The notes under the pieces were generated by a model. The model saw only the letters and a program-made list of their open reading frames with translations. It searched no databases and was not told the DNA's origin. This document shows positions 38,060-38,703 of a stretch of 38,703 nucleotides of DNA, piece by piece. The stretch lies in contig VYBO01000075.1 in the NCBI GenBank assembly GCA_009844405.1, positions 1 to 38,703 of the forward strand, written 5' to 3'. The position numbers were made by a program, and so were the translations under genes. Origin of the DNA: Acidimicrobiaceae bacterium. Its GTDB lineage: Bacteria > Actinomycetota > Acidimicrobiia > Acidimicrobiales > Aldehydirespiratoraceae. Positions within the stretch are counted from its first letter, which is position 1, and every line of letters begins with the position of its first letter.

Positions 38060-38254
38060 ATCGTGCTCGACGGGACCATCGTCGCCGACCCCGAGTACTC
38101 GTCGGGTCGGCCGACGATCGCGGGCCGGCGCCTACGGGCCGACGTCCTCGCAGAAGCCGTGGCCGCCGGCGAGCGCCGGAGCGAAGTCGCGAGGATGTGG
38201 GACGTCGCACCCGCGGCCGTCGACGACGCCGTCCGCTTCTTGACCCTTGCGTGA
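38042..38254 (+). CDS. DUF433-family antitoxin-like protein
   Basis: 70 aa. [20 protein letters not shown] then [20 protein letters not shown] is the DUF433 pattern, a small winged-helix-like protein usually encoded with a PIN-like toxin. The first six residues come from the end of the hsdM remnant, so the gene's original start was probably lost or replaced by recombination. The stop overlaps the downstream toxin fragment. Confidence 0.7.
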   Translation: MGAVERIVLDGTIVADPEYSSGRPTIAGRRLRADVLAEAVAAGERRSEVARMWDVAPAAVDDAVRFLTLA

Positions 38255-38471
38255 GATCCGGGGCATCTTCATGGACGAGAACCTCCTGCCTGTCGGCCGC
38301 GCTCTCGATGAGGTCAGCACCGCGCTCTATCCGGGCCACCCCGACATCCCGGAGTTGCCCAGCAGAGCAAGCTCTAGGAAGTGGTCGGCCTTGTCCCAGG
38401 CCCGAGCCCGGGATCCCGGTCTCCGGTCCGGGGCGGTGGCTCTGATTCCCGTTTCGGCTAGTCGGGGGTGA
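38247..38471 (+). pseudogene. Truncated DUF5615/PIN-like toxin
   Basis: A TTG start at 38247 overlaps the DUF433 stop. [16 protein letters not shown] then [11 protein letters not shown] is the N-terminal PIN-like domain of DUF5615 toxins (Asp-Glu-Asn motif). Family similarity stops at about 38360 and the rest is unrelated, so the nuclease core is missing. Probably inactive. Confidence 0.6.
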
Positions 38472-38703
38472 ACAGCGGCTCGGGTCTGGCGCTGCGGAGC
38501 ACGGCCCTGGCGGCCGCCGGCCCGGACCGGAATCTCGGGACGCCTGCGTCTGCCGGCCCGGGCCTGAGAGTCGCGGAGTTGGCATCGGTGGGCTCGGTGC
38601 CGTGATGGGTGCCGTTGCCCGCTGTTGCCGGCACCGGCTGTGCCTTGGTGTGGGCTGCCAGCGGTAGGGGCTGGTCGGGGGCGTGGGCGGGGCCGTGGTT
38701 GAT
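38458..38703 (-). CDS. Possible 3' end of an unrecognised gene running in from the right edge
   Basis: The minus frame is open from the edge to TAG 38460-38458 (82 codons). It begins INHGPAHAPDQPLPL and ends SARPEPLFTPD, with no domain recognised. It could be chance openness in high-GC sequence. A 10-bp inverted pair CCGGTCCGGG (38423-38432) / CCCGGACCGG (38521-38530) lies here. Confidence 0.25.
   Translation of the reverse strand: MNHGPAHAPDQPLPLAAHTKAQPVPATAGNGTHHGTEPTDANSATLRPGPADAGVPRFRSGPAAARAVLRSARPEPLFTPD

Overview
The window is high-GC DNA with actinobacterial codon use; a sample core line (17281-17340) is 70% G+C. It has frequent GTG starts, many 4-nt ATGA or GTGA gene overlaps, and at least two promoters that look leaderless. 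The core set (ilvBNC, gatCAB, ligA, a PASTA kinase-like protein, iscS-mnmA, rhomboid, NifU-type scaffold) fits Actinomycetota. I lean to an Acidimicrobiia-like lineage, but that is an impression from gene content, not a phylogenetic result.

Region 1 (about 1.1-15.0 kb) is a defence island. A DUF4143-type AAA ATPase behind a 23-bp tandem operator precedes a type I restriction-modification locus. hsdM-hsdS (2.8-6.0 kb) is separated from hsdR (10.7-14.1 kb) by about 4.6 kb of cargo: a DGNRR-type ParB-like gene paired with a D12-class adenine methylase, an Abi_C-like gene, and a RelE-type toxin / XRE antitoxin pair. HsdR carries an unusual C-terminal AlbA_2 (Schlafen-type) domain. An orphan CcdA-like antitoxin and an unknown gene whose 5' end lies in an 80-bp hairpin close the island.

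Region 2 (15.0-26.5 kb) is mainly core metabolism. ilvB-ilvN-ilvC is followed by a dps gene whose start is out of frame by one base. A MATE transporter comes next, then gatC-gatA-gatB, where gatC and gatA are joined by two 16-codon mini-ORFs in a 47-bp tandem repeat. A PASTA protein follows whose kinase domain lacks the catalytic HRD residues. A dispersed repeat of about 40-95 bp occurs three times here.

Region 3 (26.6-28.8 kb) is a small accessory insert: a VapBC-type pair and a DNA methyltransferase with an extra C-terminal domain. Region 4 (29.0-36.3 kb) returns to core genes: ligA, a membrane protein, a retropepsin-like protease, mnmA, iscS, rhomboid and a NifU-type scaffold.

Region 5 (36.6-38.7 kb) starts with a lower-GC stretch (47% in line 37081-37140). 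It encodes a serine-dehydrogenase-type proteinase interrupted by an in-frame amber codon, and a 73-aa partner. Debris follows: a broken second hsdM N-terminus with two more amber codons, fused to a DUF433 antitoxin and a truncated PIN-like toxin. No tRNA, rRNA, CRISPR array, integrase or intact insertion sequence was recognised.
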